This document shows, in pieces, positions 51,782 through 60,990 of a stretch of DNA of 64,000 nt. A program made the position numbers and the translations under genes. Below the pieces are notes generated by a model that worked only from the letters and a program-made list of their open reading frames with translations, ran no database searches and was not told where the DNA came from. The stretch's first letter is position 1. Each line of letters opens with the position of its first letter. This DNA comes from Persicitalea sp038235275. Its GTDB lineage: Bacteria > Bacteroidota > Bacteroidia > Cytophagales > Spirosomataceae. The DNA lies in NCBI GenBank assembly GCA_038235275.1, contig JBBSUC010000030.1, forward strand, positions 1 to 64,000, written 5' to 3'.

Positions 51782-53356
51782 TCACTTGACGTATTTGTCC
51801 CACAAACCGTAAGACTCGGTTATTTTGCCCCGAGGGATCGAAAGCGCAGCCACCATTAACCCCGTTACTGTGCTGCTAATGCTCAAAGCCATGTTGCTGT
51901 CCGGCATGAACCAAATCCAGGCTGCCACCGCCACGCCGACCAATACGTTCAGGTAGCGGCCGATGCGCACGATTTCGCCCATGCAGATCACGGCAGTCAC
52001 CACGATGAGCGCACCGCCCAGGTGGTTGATGTCAGCGGCTCGGGCGTCGATGGCAACGCCGAACACGTCGGGCGCGAACATGAGCCAAAGGCCCAGCAGC
52101 GTGGAGACGACCAAAGTCCAGGGGAAGCTCATGCCCCAGATGGAGGCCATAAAGACTTCACCCGGCTTCTGGGGCAGGTCGGCCAATTCGGGAGAGCGGT
52201 CGTCCTGATTTTGCTCGAAGGGTTCGCCGCCTTTCCAAAACACCTCCCAAAGGTTGTCACCCCGGCGCTTGGCCTGGACCATGTGCTGCCCCATTGCGAT
52301 CACTTCATCGAGTTCGATCGGGATCATGGGCAGCATGATGATGGCCGTAATCAGGCAAACACTACACCAGGCCCCCACGGTGAGGGGTTGGGAAATGACC
52401 AGGAAAATGCTCACCAACCCCAGCGGAACCACCAAAATTCCGAAAACAAAAACCATCCAGGGCATGGTGCGCCAGCGCGACGGGCTACCCATGTAGCCCA
52501 TCAGGAACTCGAAGGTGTAGGCCAGCGAACCCAGGGCCGCGTCCGACACGGGCAGCGAATGCGACATATCCGAATTGAGCACGCTCGTCGTGCTATGTCC
52601 GAAGAAGGGGTCCCAGGCCGTGGCCAGATAGCCCAGTTGGAAGGCTCCCAGGTAGCGGGAAGCCAGCCAGCCTACGAAGCCCAGCACGATCATAATCCAG
52701 CGTTGCGGCCAGCTCGACGGGTTGTAGCTCCAGCCCGGCGGCACCTCCGAACCCATCTTCATGTATAGGATCATGTTGGGCATGCCCGGAATCAGAATGG
52801 TAAGTGCGATAACCAGTGCGCCCACCACCGTGCCGTTGAGGTAGCCCACCGCCGTCGGGGCCCAGAACACCATAGGGGCCATGCTCAGCCAGATGCCGAT
52901 GAAGCAGGCGAGCCAGACGCTCACGGGCCGATTGGGCGTAAGCGATCGCCAGCCCAAGAAAATCAGGCCCAGCCCGCTGAGGATATCGCTCCATTTCATG
53001 AACAGGATGCGCTGGTCGAGCGTGAGCCACAGGCTCCGCCCGCCCGAGGGCTGCACCGCACCCACGCCATAGTCGAACGTGAGCGGAAAGGCGACCATCC
53101 AGAAACCCAGCAACACGACGGTCCAATAGACCCAAAGCGTCTGCTTGTGATGCTGGTGCAGCATTTTCGTGCGCATATCGTCCGACATCTTCATATCGTC
53201 CATCGTCATGTTATGGCCATCGTCCTGGTCTTTGTGACCGTCATCTCCCGACTTATCGTCGTGCTTCATCTTATCGCCGCCCATCATGGGGCGGCTCACG
53301 CCGCGGCTCCCCATGCCGCCGCTTTGCTCTTTTCCTCCTTTTTTCTTTTTTTCCAT
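51782..53356 (-). CDS. VKOR-like membrane protein with SPW repeats and metal-rich N-terminus
   Basis: A 524-residue polytopic membrane protein. The first 75 residues are rich in His, Met, Asp and Lys (KMKHDDKSGDDGHKDQ, MTMDDMKMSDDM), which suggests metal, possibly copper, binding. About 12 helices follow. WCSVC (Cys331, Cys334) within a helix start is the CxxC of vitamin K epoxide reductase-like proteins, which oxidise quinone-linked thiols. The flanking helix pairs (IGIWLSMAPMVFW, LGLWLMFAPDVFG) resemble SPW-repeat units. An ATG 15 codons upstream (53401) is possible. The neighbours are copper- and thiol-related remnants. Confidence 0.75.
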   Translation of the reverse strand: MEKKKKGGKEQSGGMGSRGVSRPMMGGDKMKHDDKSGDDGHKDQDDGHNMTMDDMKMSDDMRTKMLHQHHKQTLWVYWTVVLLGFWMVAFPLTFDYGVGAVQPSGGRSLWLTLDQRILFMKWSDILSGLGLIFLGWRSLTPNRPVSVWLACFIGIWLSMAPMVFWAPTAVGYLNGTVVGALVIALTILIPGMPNMILYMKMGSEVPPGWSYNPSSWPQRWIMIVLGFVGWLASRYLGAFQLGYLATAWDPFFGHSTTSVLNSDMSHSLPVSDAALGSLAYTFEFLMGYMGSPSRWRTMPWMVFVFGILVVPLGLVSIFLVISQPLTVGAWCSVCLITAIIMLPMIPIELDEVIAMGQHMVQAKRRGDNLWEVFWKGGEPFEQNQDDRSPELADLPQKPGEVFMASIWGMSFPWTLVVSTLLGLWLMFAPDVFGVAIDARAADINHLGGALIVVTAVICMGEIVRIGRYLNVLVGVAVAAWIWFMPDSNMALSISSTVTGLMVAALSIPRGKITESYGLWDKYVK

Positions 53357-53448
53357 TTTGATAATCAGTTGAATGGTGTTGGACTGCTCTAAATGGGACA
53401 TCTCAAAAACTTTGCCCCGACTTTTACACCGTGAAACCGGGATACTGT

Positions 53449-53655
53449 TTATTCGCTGACACTGGTTTTGATTTGCTTCTTAAGCAACTGAGCATTGACG
53501 GCGACAATAATCGTACTCAGGCTCATGAAAATGGCACCTACGGCCGGACCGAGTACGAACCCGTAGGAATAGAATAAGGACAGAGCGAAAATCTGTTTAA
53601 GCCGGACGCAAACGCCCGACAGCCGGGCTTTCGAGAAAGCACGGCCAAAATTCAT
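53449..53655 (-). pseudogene. C-terminal remnant of a copper-translocating P-type ATPase (CopB-like)
   Basis: An open frame of 68 codons ends with YSYGFVLGPAVGAIFMSL and STIIVAVNAQLL, the last membrane helix and tail characteristic of CopB-type ATPases. The preceding 25 residues do not match and no ATPase core lies upstream, where the HYC_CC_PP gene already begins 10 bases away. This looks like a deletion that left the 3' end. It is unlikely to be functional. Confidence 0.65.
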
Positions 53656-53665
53656 TGCACGAAAA

Positions 53666-54085
53666 TCAAATCAGGAAGGTCTGGAACAGGATCTGAACGT
53701 CCCGTTCAGGAAGCGGCGGCGGGTCAATGCGGAACGGCGCGATTTCCAGCGCCGTGACGGGCTCGACAAAGTGGAAGTAATCAACCACAAAACCCGCGAT
53801 TGGGGCCTGAAATTTCGGGGCCGGAAGATCTGTCTGTAGATTGTTGTCGGTTTGGAGGGTCTGGTGCAGGTTTGCGCAGCAGGGCTCGGCCGTAAAATGA
53901 GCGCATGTTTCGTTCGCCGCCTGATACTCGGTTCCGCCGTCCTTCATACCGCAGTCCAGGTTGCCACCGCCCATCAGCAACCCGCTCTCGACCGCATGAC
54001 CCCCACAATAGTGGGTGGCCACGGTAAGGCCCAGGTTGCTCATCATAATAATGATGGCCAGCGATATGGCTACTAGTCTTTTCAC
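53666..54085 (-). CDS. HYC_CC_PP family exported protein
   Basis: A 139-residue protein read from a GTG start (MKRLVAISLAIII), which gives a clean signal peptide; a TTG three codons upstream also fits. It carries the three marks of the Bacteroidota HYC_CC_PP family: THYCGG near residue 25, EPCCAN in the middle, and PPPLPERD near the C-terminus. The cysteines and histidines suggest metal binding. As I recall it, the family often sits near copper efflux genes, matching the CopB remnant next to it. The function is not established. Confidence 0.82.
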   Translation of the reverse strand: MKRLVAISLAIIIMMSNLGLTVATHYCGGHAVESGLLMGGGNLDCGMKDGGTEYQAANETCAHFTAEPCCANLHQTLQTDNNLQTDLPAPKFQAPIAGFVVDYFHFVEPVTALEIAPFRIDPPPLPERDVQILFQTFLI

Positions 54086-54124
54086 GAACGGCAAATCTAC
54101 ATTTTCGGCATCATATAGATACTA

Positions 54125-54148
54125 CAAAATTACTTCTGGTTCTTGCAA
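54125..54148 (-). promoter_or_regulatory. Candidate promoter of the HYC_CC_PP gene
   Basis: On the minus strand TAATTTTG (54132-54125) matches the -7 element, with TTG 13 bases upstream (54148-54146) in the context TTGCAAGAA. The same TTGCAAGAA with the same spacing precedes topA. The leader to the GTG would be about 33 bases. Confidence 0.45.
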
Positions 54149-54193
54149 GATTTTAAGAAGGTGTTGGCCGACAATCTGATCTTACTTACCCAC

Positions 54194-54361
54194 CTATGCG
54201 GGAAATCTGCCGTCTTTTCTGCACCAGTCAGAACCCGAGAAATTGAGCAAGATCATTTTGTGTTCCGCGACCGCCTCCGCCTTGGCAGCGGAGAAGTCGA
54301 GTTTCCATTCGGCATTTGGTACCGCCAAAAGGAAAAGTAAAGATGCGATGATAGCCTTCAT
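54194..54361 (-). pseudogene. Truncated thioredoxin-like protein
   Basis: The 55-codon frame starts with a signal-like MKAIIASLLFLLAVPNA, then KAEAVAEHKMILLNFSGSDWC. This is the N-terminus of exported thioredoxin-family proteins of Bacteroidota, which continue with xxC and about 100 more residues. Here the frame diverges right after the first active-site cysteine and stops eight codons later, so the second cysteine and the rest of the fold are missing. About 100 bases of unrecognised sequence follow before the HYC_CC_PP gene. Confidence 0.65.
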
Positions 54362-54439
54362 ATTAATGAGTGATGGGACCGCCCGCCCGATTATGGTATG
54401 ATAGAATTCTAGCGTCAAACTATTTCCCCTCCCCCAACC

Positions 54440-55003
54440 TTAATAAACTACAACCCTGTTCCCATCCGTAGCCACTTGATAAACCGTCAAATTGGTACGA
54501 CCCAGGGTATTCAGACGGTTGCCCGTCAGGCCGTAGCGTGCGCCGTGGGCGGTGCAGTAGAACTCGGTTTTATTGAAAATAATCTGGTTTTTCGGTTCGT
54601 GGGTGCAGGTTTGCGTGGCGGCTACCAAAGTTCCGGTGGAAGTGTAGGCCACCACGATATTGCTCTGCCGCAAATAGCCGCCCATTTTCAGAAGAGCCGC
54701 GTTGGAGCCAAGCGTCACATCAATTTTCAGCCTGGGATTCTTGATGGCGTTCAGTTCCGCCGTGCTGATGGCGGAGGCTACATTCAGTTTCACGTTTCCC
54801 GAAGTCGAGTCCGGTGGCGGCGCTCCAGTCGGGGTAGTTGTACCAGTCGTGCCACTGCCTGGCGTGGTAGCGACTGTAGCGGTTTGGTTTTGCAGGCTCA
54901 GCGCTTCGATCACCGTGTCTTCTTGATTCACGCAGGACGTCAGCAGGGCCATCAGGGCCGGGCCTCGGAAGCCCACGGTTTTCAAGAATTCCAGTCGGTT
55001 CAT
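54440..55003 (-). CDS. Rieske [2Fe-2S] lipoprotein
   Basis: A 187-residue exported electron-transfer protein. The N-terminus has a short hydrophobic signal ending ALLTSC (Cys24, probable lipidation). A low-complexity linker rich in Thr, Gly and Pro follows at about 40-70. The cluster motifs are CTHEP and, 17 residues on, CTAHGARYGLTG, giving the two Cys and two His ligands. It stands apart from any cytochrome bc genes, so the electron partner is unknown. The truncated thioredoxin-like frame lies just downstream. Confidence 0.88.
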   Translation of the reverse strand: MNRLEFLKTVGFRGPALMALLTSCVNQEDTVIEALSLQNQTATVATTPGSGTTGTTTPTGAPPPDSTSGNVKLNVASAISTAELNAIKNPRLKIDVTLGSNAALLKMGGYLRQSNIVVAYTSTGTLVAATQTCTHEPKNQIIFNKTEFYCTAHGARYGLTGNRLNTLGRTNLTVYQVATDGNRVVVY

Positions 55004-55151
55004 TTTCCCAAAAAAGGAAGGATAACTGGATTCAAATACGAGGCAAAGTGGGCAGTTGTTGCGTTCGACAAGATAATGTTTTTCGGTTCGTGGGTGACCA
55101 ACTTGCCCGGCATTTCGTCTTCCCAGATAGTAGCGACAAAACTTTTTTCAC

Positions 55152-56126
55152 TTAAAGCCCCGTCATTTTCTCCAAATAATCGGGATAGCGGGGGCTTTCA
55201 ATTTTAATGCTTTCGATTTCATGAAGCTCTTCGGCAGAAAAGACGATGTCCGCCGCGCCGAGGTTCTCCTCCAGGCGGTGCAGTTTCGTCGTACCCGGAA
55301 TCGGCACAATCCAGGGTTTTTGGGCCAGCAGCCACGCCAGCGCGAGTTGCGCCGGGGTGGCTTGTTTCTTTTCTGCCATTCGGGTCAGCAATGCGATCAA
55401 GCTTTGGTTGGCCCTGCGGGCTTCCGGCGTGAAGCGCGGCAAGTTATTGCGGAAGTCGGTCGCGTCAAATTCTGTCGTTGCGTCCATTTTTCCCGTCAGG
55501 AAGCCCCGGCCCAGCGGACTGTAAGGCACGAAGCCAATGCCCAGTTCTTCGAGCGTCGGGAATATTTCTTCTTCGGGGTTGCGCCACCAAAGCGAGTACT
55601 CGCTCTGCAAAGCCGTGACGGGCTGCACGGCGTGGGCGCGGCGGATGGTCTCCGCCCCGGCTTCCGAAAGGCCGAAGTGCTTCACTTTACCCGCCTGAAT
55701 CAGGTCTTTCACCGCCCCGGCTACGTCTTCGATGGGCACCTCGGGATCAACGCGGTGCTGGTAAAACAGGTTGATAACCTCGACCCTAAGCCGTTTGAGC
55801 GAGGCTTCGGCCACTCGTTTGATGTGTTCCGGTCGGCTATTCACCCCACCCATCGTACTGTTCTCGACCTTGAAGCCAAACTTAGTGGCGATTGCCACCC
55901 GGCCGCGAAAAAGCGCGAGGGCCTCGCCGACCAGTTCTTCATTTGTAAACGGCCCGTACACTTCCGCCGTGTCGAAAAAAGTAACGCCGCGTTCCACGGC
56001 GGCGTGGAGCAGCGAAATCATGGCTTTCTTGTCGGGTAGTGGTTTGTAGCCGTGACTCATGCCCATGCAGCCCAGACCAAGGGCGGATACTTCCAGGCTG
56101 CTGTTCCCTAGTTTGCGTTTTTGCAT
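55152..56126 (-). CDS. Aldo/keto reductase
   Basis: A 324-residue NADPH-dependent reductase of the AKR13/YajO-like branch. MQKRKLGNSSLEVSALGLGCMGMS is typical of that branch at the N-terminus, and the catalytic Asp/Tyr lie in FFDTAEVYGPF. Catalytic Lys is in IATKFGF and His in FYQHRVDPEVP. IVPIPGTTKLHRLEEN binds the cofactor. The substrate is unknown. Its start is four bases after the OmpA/PD40 gene's stop, so they are probably co-transcribed. Confidence 0.93.
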   Translation of the reverse strand: MQKRKLGNSSLEVSALGLGCMGMSHGYKPLPDKKAMISLLHAAVERGVTFFDTAEVYGPFTNEELVGEALALFRGRVAIATKFGFKVENSTMGGVNSRPEHIKRVAEASLKRLRVEVINLFYQHRVDPEVPIEDVAGAVKDLIQAGKVKHFGLSEAGAETIRRAHAVQPVTALQSEYSLWWRNPEEEIFPTLEELGIGFVPYSPLGRGFLTGKMDATTEFDATDFRNNLPRFTPEARRANQSLIALLTRMAEKKQATPAQLALAWLLAQKPWIVPIPGTTKLHRLEENLGAADIVFSAEELHEIESIKIESPRYPDYLEKMTGL

Positions 56127-56130
56127 TAGT

Positions 56131-58182
56131 TTACATCTTCAAAATCGTGAACTCCACCCGCCGGTTCCACTGCCGGGTTTCTTCGGTTAAGTTGCTGGAA
56201 ATGGGATTGGCCGGGCCCCAGGCTTTGGTTTGGATGCGTTTCACTTCGATGCTCCGGCTATTCAGGAATTTCTTCACCGCCAGCACCCGGTCTTCGGAGA
56301 GCTTGACGTTTTTCTGCCAGTCGCCGATGTTATCGGTATGGCCTTCCAGGAGAATTTCCATATTGGGATAGTCGTTCATCATTTTCACGATGCGCTCCAT
56401 TTCCGGCAGGGAAGGCTTTTCTACGTCGGCGCTGCTTTGGGAAAACATGATTTGACTAAGGCGAATTTTCTGGCCCTCCTTGATGGGCAGCATCAGGATA
56501 TTCTTGCGGATGATGCGAAAATTGGATTCATTGGTCAGGTTGATTTCTTCCGTGACTGGAAAATACCCCTTCTGATTGGCCGTAATTCGGTACAACTCCT
56601 TCAAGGGCAGAATCATTTTGAATTCGCCCGTTTCGGGTTCAAAGGACGCCCGCGCGAATTCCTCGTTGGTACTTTTGATGTCAGCTATGACGTCGGCGCT
56701 CATCGACTGCTTGGTTTCGGCGTCTATCACGTTGCCCGAAATGATCGCCACGGGTTCGGGCTTGATAGCGGGGAAAAGACGCACGCGGAAGATGTCTTCC
56801 TCTCCCATGGAGTTTTCCATCGAACTCAGGTAAGCGTAATCGGCCGAGGCCGGGATATTGAAGTAGCCGTCCCACTGTGGCGTATTGATGGCCGGGCCGA
56901 GGTTCTCCGGCTCCGACCAGTTGGTCCAGGTGTCGTCGAGGCGGCGGCTGAGATAAATGTCGCCATTGCCGAAGCCACTGAACCCGGCGGAAGTGAAATA
57001 GAGCGTTTTATCGTCGGAGGCGATGAAGGGTGAGCCTTCGTAGTCGGGCGTATTGATGACCGTTCCCATGTGCTTGGGTTCCGACCAGGAGTCGTCGGGT
57101 TGCAGGAAGCAGACGTACAAGTCTTTGTTTCCCTCGGTGTCGCGCCGCTGCACGGAAAGCACCATTACCTTCCCTTTGGCCGAAATTGCGAACTCGGTAT
57201 ATTTCTTATCGTGGTCGTTGTAGTGATTCTTTATGCGGCATTCTTCGGGGAAAGACCAGCCCTCGCGGGTGCGGGTAGACTTGGAAAGCCCTTCGACCAT
57301 GCTGCCGTCGGGGCGATAGACATTGAGCAGATAAATGGTTTTGCCATCGGGAGAAATACCCGTGGCGGCATTGTCACCCGTGTTATTGATAGGCGCTTTC
57401 AAGTTGGAGGCTTCGCCCCAATTGCCGTTATTGTCCAGGCTCGACACCCACACATCTTGATTATTGGGATCGCCCATATTACCAGGGTATTTCCCTCTGG
57501 TAAAAAACAGCAATTTGCCGTCAGGCGAGATCACTGGCGCCACTTCCTGTCCCTTGCTGTTGACGGTTTTGCCCAGATTTTCTTTCTGCAAATCCTTAGG
57601 CGTGTCGGCGGTCAGATGAATGGTGCCGCGCAACGGCACAGTAGCACTGGAAATGCCGATGGCGTCGATTTGGTTGAAACCCATCACGCGCGAGGGCTGC
57701 AATACCACTTTGATGGCGTTGACATTGAGACTGGAATCCGAAGGAAAAATGTAAGTCATCCGGCCCAATTCCCTGGAAGGTGAAATGGAATTCTCGACCA
57801 ATAAATGCTCCCCGGAGTTTTCATCGTAGGCAAAAACCCGCACGATGGCCCCGGCGTTGAAGTTTTCGGCGATGGCCACTTGCCGCAGCGGAATCGACTT
57901 ATCAAAACCTACCTTGATCCACTCCTCTTCCACCGAATTGACCTGCGCGGGCGACCAGGCGCAGGGACTATTCCCCACGCTCGGCAGCTTGTTGGGGCGG
58001 CCCAGAATCTGTATGGCCCGATATTCCTTACCGTAGGGACCAGGGCGATACTCAGACGAATAGCCTAATATCTTGGACGCCCATTGCTCCTGCGCCCGCA
58101 GGCCAGTCGATAAATGCAAAAGCAATACGATAAGTGTGAGCGACCTTCCAAAAAAGGGCCATTGCGGGGAAACACTAGTCAT
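56131..58182 (-). CDS. OmpA-family protein with PD40 propeller
   Basis: A 683-residue envelope protein. The ATG of MTSVSPQWPF is chosen since it starts a signal peptide ending GLRAQ; the frame is open 17 codons further up. After a beta domain (about residues 35-190) come WD40-like PD40 repeats (VISPDGKLLFFTRG, GISPDGKTIYLLN, FIASDDKTLYFTSAGF). A carboxypeptidase-regulatory-like domain follows (ISGNVIDAETKQSM), and the C-terminal OmpA domain has LLEGHTDNIGDWQ and LSEDRVLAVKKFL, which binds peptidoglycan. Similar proteins accompany type IX secretion or motility complexes. Confidence 0.92.
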   Translation of the reverse strand: MTSVSPQWPFFGRSLTLIVLLLHLSTGLRAQEQWASKILGYSSEYRPGPYGKEYRAIQILGRPNKLPSVGNSPCAWSPAQVNSVEEEWIKVGFDKSIPLRQVAIAENFNAGAIVRVFAYDENSGEHLLVENSISPSRELGRMTYIFPSDSSLNVNAIKVVLQPSRVMGFNQIDAIGISSATVPLRGTIHLTADTPKDLQKENLGKTVNSKGQEVAPVISPDGKLLFFTRGKYPGNMGDPNNQDVWVSSLDNNGNWGEASNLKAPINNTGDNAATGISPDGKTIYLLNVYRPDGSMVEGLSKSTRTREGWSFPEECRIKNHYNDHDKKYTEFAISAKGKVMVLSVQRRDTEGNKDLYVCFLQPDDSWSEPKHMGTVINTPDYEGSPFIASDDKTLYFTSAGFSGFGNGDIYLSRRLDDTWTNWSEPENLGPAINTPQWDGYFNIPASADYAYLSSMENSMGEEDIFRVRLFPAIKPEPVAIISGNVIDAETKQSMSADVIADIKSTNEEFARASFEPETGEFKMILPLKELYRITANQKGYFPVTEEINLTNESNFRIIRKNILMLPIKEGQKIRLSQIMFSQSSADVEKPSLPEMERIVKMMNDYPNMEILLEGHTDNIGDWQKNVKLSEDRVLAVKKFLNSRSIEVKRIQTKAWGPANPISSNLTEETRQWNRRVEFTILKM

Positions 58183-58341
58183 GAATATCGTGTCCAATTT
58201 TTTTGATTTAACGAAGCCTGACGGTACATCCATAAACTACTTTTCTCCATCAATCAGAAAAAGAGGAGGCCTGGATTTTCCGAAAAACCAAGCCAAAATC
58301 AAGCCAAAAAATGCTTCCAACCTCCAAAAAATAAGCATATT

Positions 58342-60921
58342 TCAGTCCTCCTGGTTCCCGGGAGTGGGAGCGGAAATTTTATTACCGTAAAACAAAGCGT
58401 TGAAAAACAGCTTGGAAGTCCCCAACCAGGTTCCCCGAAAGTTGGGATCGTCGGCAAACATGATGACGTTGCCTCGTCCCCGACTGCTCATCAGCAAGCC
58501 CGCTGAGTTGGCTATTTTCTGCAAAGTCTTCGGGTGGACATAACCGTTGAGCAGCGGCGCGGCGTCGTACTTGATGACGGTGTTGTACGGGCTTTCCGCC
58601 ACTTCCAGCAGCGTGTTGCTGTTGCGATACAGGGCAATTTTGCGGTCGGGATAGCCGAACCCAAGCGGATTGGTAATGTCCAAATCCGCCGAGAAAATGG
58701 CCCCGCCGGTATAGCGCGCGCCCTCGTTGTCGGCGGCCTTTTCGTAATCGATCCGGGCTTTGGTGGCGGTGCTGTCCTTATCTTTCAGTTCCCGGATTTT
58801 GCCCTTGGCTATCTGGTTTTTGATCACCCATTCGGAAGCTGATTTGAAGGTAATCAACGTGCCGCCCGCCTCGACCCAGGACATGATTTTTGCCAAAAAC
58901 TTAGCATCGGTCGGATACTGCCCACTCACCATCACCAACACATCGTAATCATTCAAATTGACGCGGCTCATTTGATCCATATCGACCTTTGTGATCGGCA
59001 TCCCCACGTAATTGTCCAACATGAACCACACTTCGCCCGCCTCATACTGGCTGGTACCCGCGCCAATCGGCATCAGAACTTTCGGTGCCTTGACGGTGCC
59101 AAAATTATTGCTACCCAGGTCCACGCCCTCCGTGCTGTAGCCCGTTTTGACGGAATAAAAATTCACCCCCGTGTTGGCGGCGATTTCTTTCAGTTTTGCA
59201 AAAATCGTGTCGCCAGCCTTTTTCTGCGTCTGCACCGGGATAATCAGCGTACCGTAGCTGAACGCCTTCGACCCCTGGTCGGTGTCGATGCGGAAAGGCT
59301 TCTGGCCAACTTTAACAAAATAGCCGTCTTTAAGCAGTTGGTACAAAACTTTGTGCGTGTTAAAGTCTTCCGATGCGAGCAAGTAGGCGTATTTGCTGGG
59401 CGCGAAGGTTTTGGGTTGAAATTTCAACGCATCGAAAGTTAGTTTCTCACCCGTCGGCACGGTGCCGGATTTCACCTCGGCCTGGGGCAGTCCGTAAGCC
59501 AGCGGCAAGTTCCAGGCCGAGGCATCGTAGAAAATGCTGTCGGCGAAGGTGACGGGTTTTTCAAAAACTGACTGCACCAGCCGATACTGTGGCTGCGCCA
59601 CGGGAACGTAATAGGCCTGGCCCGCCTGAAAAGTTCTGCCGTCCTGTTTCAATTCCGATTTGAGCGGAAAGACCTCGATCCGGTGCAGCAGCAGCATATT
59701 CAGGAAAGCGCGGTTGCGGGTTTCGTCCTGACTGGAACCCACTACGTAGCCTTTCACCGAACTTTTTTTAGCCGAAGAAACCGCCGAATCAAAAAACTCC
59801 CGCTGGAATTTCAGCAGATTTTCCCGCTGCGCCACGCCGCCTTTGATCGTAGCGATGGCGTTGACCAAATGGTTGCGAATGGCGAAGGAAAACGTCAGTA
59901 GCCCGTTCTGGCTGTCCTGCACGTGGCCGCGTGAACTGCCCTGCTCGAACAGAAAGCCGATGCCGCCCTCAATGTCGGGATAGCTGGAGCCGTAGCCGGG
60001 ATAAAGGTTGTCGAAGGATTCTTTGGTGTAATACAAAGAGCCAATTTCGTTCATGGCTTCCTCGAAGTACTTGGCAAAAGCATCATTCAGGTTTCGGTAC
60101 ACGTAGCTAGGAACCAGCGGGTTTTCGGCGCTTTGCTTGGAAGGCTCAAAAAAGTGCGTCGAATTGGTCCCCATTTCGTGGTGGTCGGTCACGACGTTGG
60201 GATACCACTGATGGTAGAAGTTCAGGCGGTTGCGGCTCTCGCGGTGGACGGCCAGGAACCAGTCGCGGTTCAAATCGAACCAGTAGTGGTTCACCCGGCC
60301 ACTGGGCCACACCTCGTTGTGTTCGCGGTCATTGGGGTCCGACACCGGCGGCATTCCTTTGTGCATATTCACCCAGTTGACGAAGCGATCGCGGCCATCG
60401 GGGTTGATGACGGGTTCAATAAAAATGACGGCTTCTTTCAGGGTGTTTTGCACTTCAAAATCCTCAGAAGCCGCTAGGTAATAAGCCGTCAGGATGGATG
60501 CCTCGCCGCCGGACGCTTCGTTGCCGTGAACATTGTAGCCCAACTGCATCACCACGGGCATGGACTTCACATCCGGCATCTTCGCGGCCGGATCGACCAA
60601 CGAAACGTGCTGCTGCCGAATATTTTCCAAGTTAGCCAGATTCTCCGGGCTGCTGAACGCCACCATCAATTGCGGACGATACTCGTAGGTGCGCCCGGTT
60701 GTCTGAAACTTAACGCGGTCGGAGGCCTGGCTCAGGTACTCGAAATAAGAAACCAGCCGATCGTAGCGCGTGTGCTGGGTCCCGACAGAATAACCCAGGA
60801 AAGCATCGGGGGTGAGGATATTGGGGTTGAATTTCTTGCCCGGAAAATAGTAATCGTTCTGGGCTTGAAGGTGGGAAATCAGGAAAAATGCCAGGAAGAG
60901 AAAGGAGGAGGTTTTTTTCAT
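58342..60921 (-). CDS. M14-family zinc carboxypeptidase, secreted
   Basis: An 859-residue exported peptidase from the ATG of MKKTSSFLFL (signal ending LQAQ). The M14 domain has the zinc ligands His and Glu of YNVHGNEASGGEASIL, the substrate-binding INPDGRDRF and the downstream DHHEMG region. The C-terminal 450 residues carry a second alpha/beta domain with a class-I-amidotransferase-like look (DYDVLVMVSGQYPTD, VEAGGTLITF) and end near FNALFYGNKI. Family members trim peptides outside the cell for nutrition. There is a gap of 159 bases to the OmpA gene upstream of its stop. Confidence 0.92.
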   Translation of the reverse strand: MKKTSSFLFLAFFLISHLQAQNDYYFPGKKFNPNILTPDAFLGYSVGTQHTRYDRLVSYFEYLSQASDRVKFQTTGRTYEYRPQLMVAFSSPENLANLENIRQQHVSLVDPAAKMPDVKSMPVVMQLGYNVHGNEASGGEASILTAYYLAASEDFEVQNTLKEAVIFIEPVINPDGRDRFVNWVNMHKGMPPVSDPNDREHNEVWPSGRVNHYWFDLNRDWFLAVHRESRNRLNFYHQWYPNVVTDHHEMGTNSTHFFEPSKQSAENPLVPSYVYRNLNDAFAKYFEEAMNEIGSLYYTKESFDNLYPGYGSSYPDIEGGIGFLFEQGSSRGHVQDSQNGLLTFSFAIRNHLVNAIATIKGGVAQRENLLKFQREFFDSAVSSAKKSSVKGYVVGSSQDETRNRAFLNMLLLHRIEVFPLKSELKQDGRTFQAGQAYYVPVAQPQYRLVQSVFEKPVTFADSIFYDASAWNLPLAYGLPQAEVKSGTVPTGEKLTFDALKFQPKTFAPSKYAYLLASEDFNTHKVLYQLLKDGYFVKVGQKPFRIDTDQGSKAFSYGTLIIPVQTQKKAGDTIFAKLKEIAANTGVNFYSVKTGYSTEGVDLGSNNFGTVKAPKVLMPIGAGTSQYEAGEVWFMLDNYVGMPITKVDMDQMSRVNLNDYDVLVMVSGQYPTDAKFLAKIMSWVEAGGTLITFKSASEWVIKNQIAKGKIRELKDKDSTATKARIDYEKAADNEGARYTGGAIFSADLDITNPLGFGYPDRKIALYRNSNTLLEVAESPYNTVIKYDAAPLLNGYVHPKTLQKIANSAGLLMSSRGRGNVIMFADDPNFRGTWLGTSKLFFNALFYGNKISAPTPGNQED

Positions 60922-60990
60922 ATTTTTTGATAACGAGCAAAGTTCAGTGAACGGCCAATTCTTCGTCACAGGGCCTTTCAATGCCCGGAT

